A DNA stretch of 13,216 nucleotides from assembly GCA_016218095.1 (NCBI GenBank), contig JACREV010000170.1, positions 1 to 13,216 on the forward strand, read 5' to 3'. A program made the translations under genes and the position numbers. This document shows positions 13,050-13,216 of this stretch, one piece after another (within the stretch, counting starts at the first letter, position 1; the number at the start of each line of letters is the position of its first letter). The notes under the pieces were generated by a model. It worked only from the letters and a program-made list of their open reading frames with translations. It had not been told where the DNA came from and did not search any database. This stretch comes from Deltaproteobacteria bacterium. GTDB lineage: Bacteria; Desulfobacterota; GWC2-55-46.

Positions 13050-13216
13050 ATGGAATTCCTAGCCAACATAGACAGGGAGATATTTCTCCTCGTAAATCAT
13101 GGGTTCACCTCCGGCGCGCTTGACTCTGTCATGACCTACGTGACCGAGAAGTTCAACTTCCTGGGCGCGATAATCGTCGCGGCCATATTGATACTCGTCC
13201 TCGGCAAGAGAAAAGA
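13050..13216 (+). CDS. PAP2-family membrane phosphatase, N-terminal fragment (cut by window edge)
   Basis: Only the first 55 residues are inside the window. They read as the N-terminus of a PAP2 (type 2 phosphatidic acid phosphatase) membrane protein: NIDREIFLLVNHGFTSGALDSVMTYVTEKF, the usual pre-M1 amphipathic helix, followed by the hydrophobic helix LGAIIVAAILILVLGKRK. The catalytic K-x6-R-P, PSGH and S-R-x5-H motifs would lie beyond the edge and cannot be checked. The start follows the waaC stop by one base, with AGGA upstream, so it is in the same operon. By context it may dephosphorylate undecaprenyl pyrophosphate or lipid A, but this is inference from the neighbours. Confidence 0.72.
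   Translation, partial: MEFLANIDREIFLLVNHGFTSGALDSVMTYVTEKFNFLGAIIVAAILILVLGKRK

Overview
The window comes from a Gram-negative bacterium. It carries inner-core LPS genes (heptosyltransferases II and I plus the heptose bisphosphate phosphatase GmhB) and a P-type ATPase. Coding DNA looks G+C-rich with heavy use of ATA (Ile) and AGG (Arg) codons, and intergenic stretches are A+T-rich. This style fits uncultivated Desulfobacterota/Deltaproteobacteria- or Nitrospirota-like lineages, but that placement is an inference from codon style and gene content; no marker gene here fixes it.

Layout. 1-2674 (minus): a tight housekeeping operon, yjbQ-like > rsmD > coaD > aspartate aminotransferase, with junctions that touch or overlap by 4 bases; the last gene runs off the left edge. 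2765-3496 (minus): a SIRT5/CobB-type sirtuin, preceded by an unusual pair of alternative hairpins. 3766-4026 (minus): a small DUF2007-like protein with a consensus promoter and almost no leader. 4106-4570: a MITE-like element carrying an inserted ~90-base repeat unit, then two tandem copies of that unit. 4604-5008 (plus): a small exported protein of unknown function with a strong terminator. 5090-5179: a palindromic dispersed repeat. 5209-5754 (minus) and 5833-6759 (plus): an AMMECR1-domain protein and quinolinate synthase NadA, divergent from a shared promoter region. 6760-7401: a 640-base convergent spacer full of inverted repeats. 7402-10089 (minus): a Ca2+-type P-type ATPase. 10118-10267: a second, shorter copy of the MITE. 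10405-13216 (plus): waaF > gmhB > waaC > PAP2-family phosphatase (cut by the right edge), an LPS inner-core/envelope operon.

The protein-coding content is mostly recognisable housekeeping and envelope functions. I see no defence system, biosynthetic cluster, CRISPR array, tRNA or rRNA. The least explained material is non-coding: the MITE pair and the nested ~90-base repeat family, a mutually exclusive hairpin pair in front of the sirtuin, a promoter apparently formed at a MITE end in front of the ATPase, and the inverted-repeat spacer between nadA and the ATPase gene.
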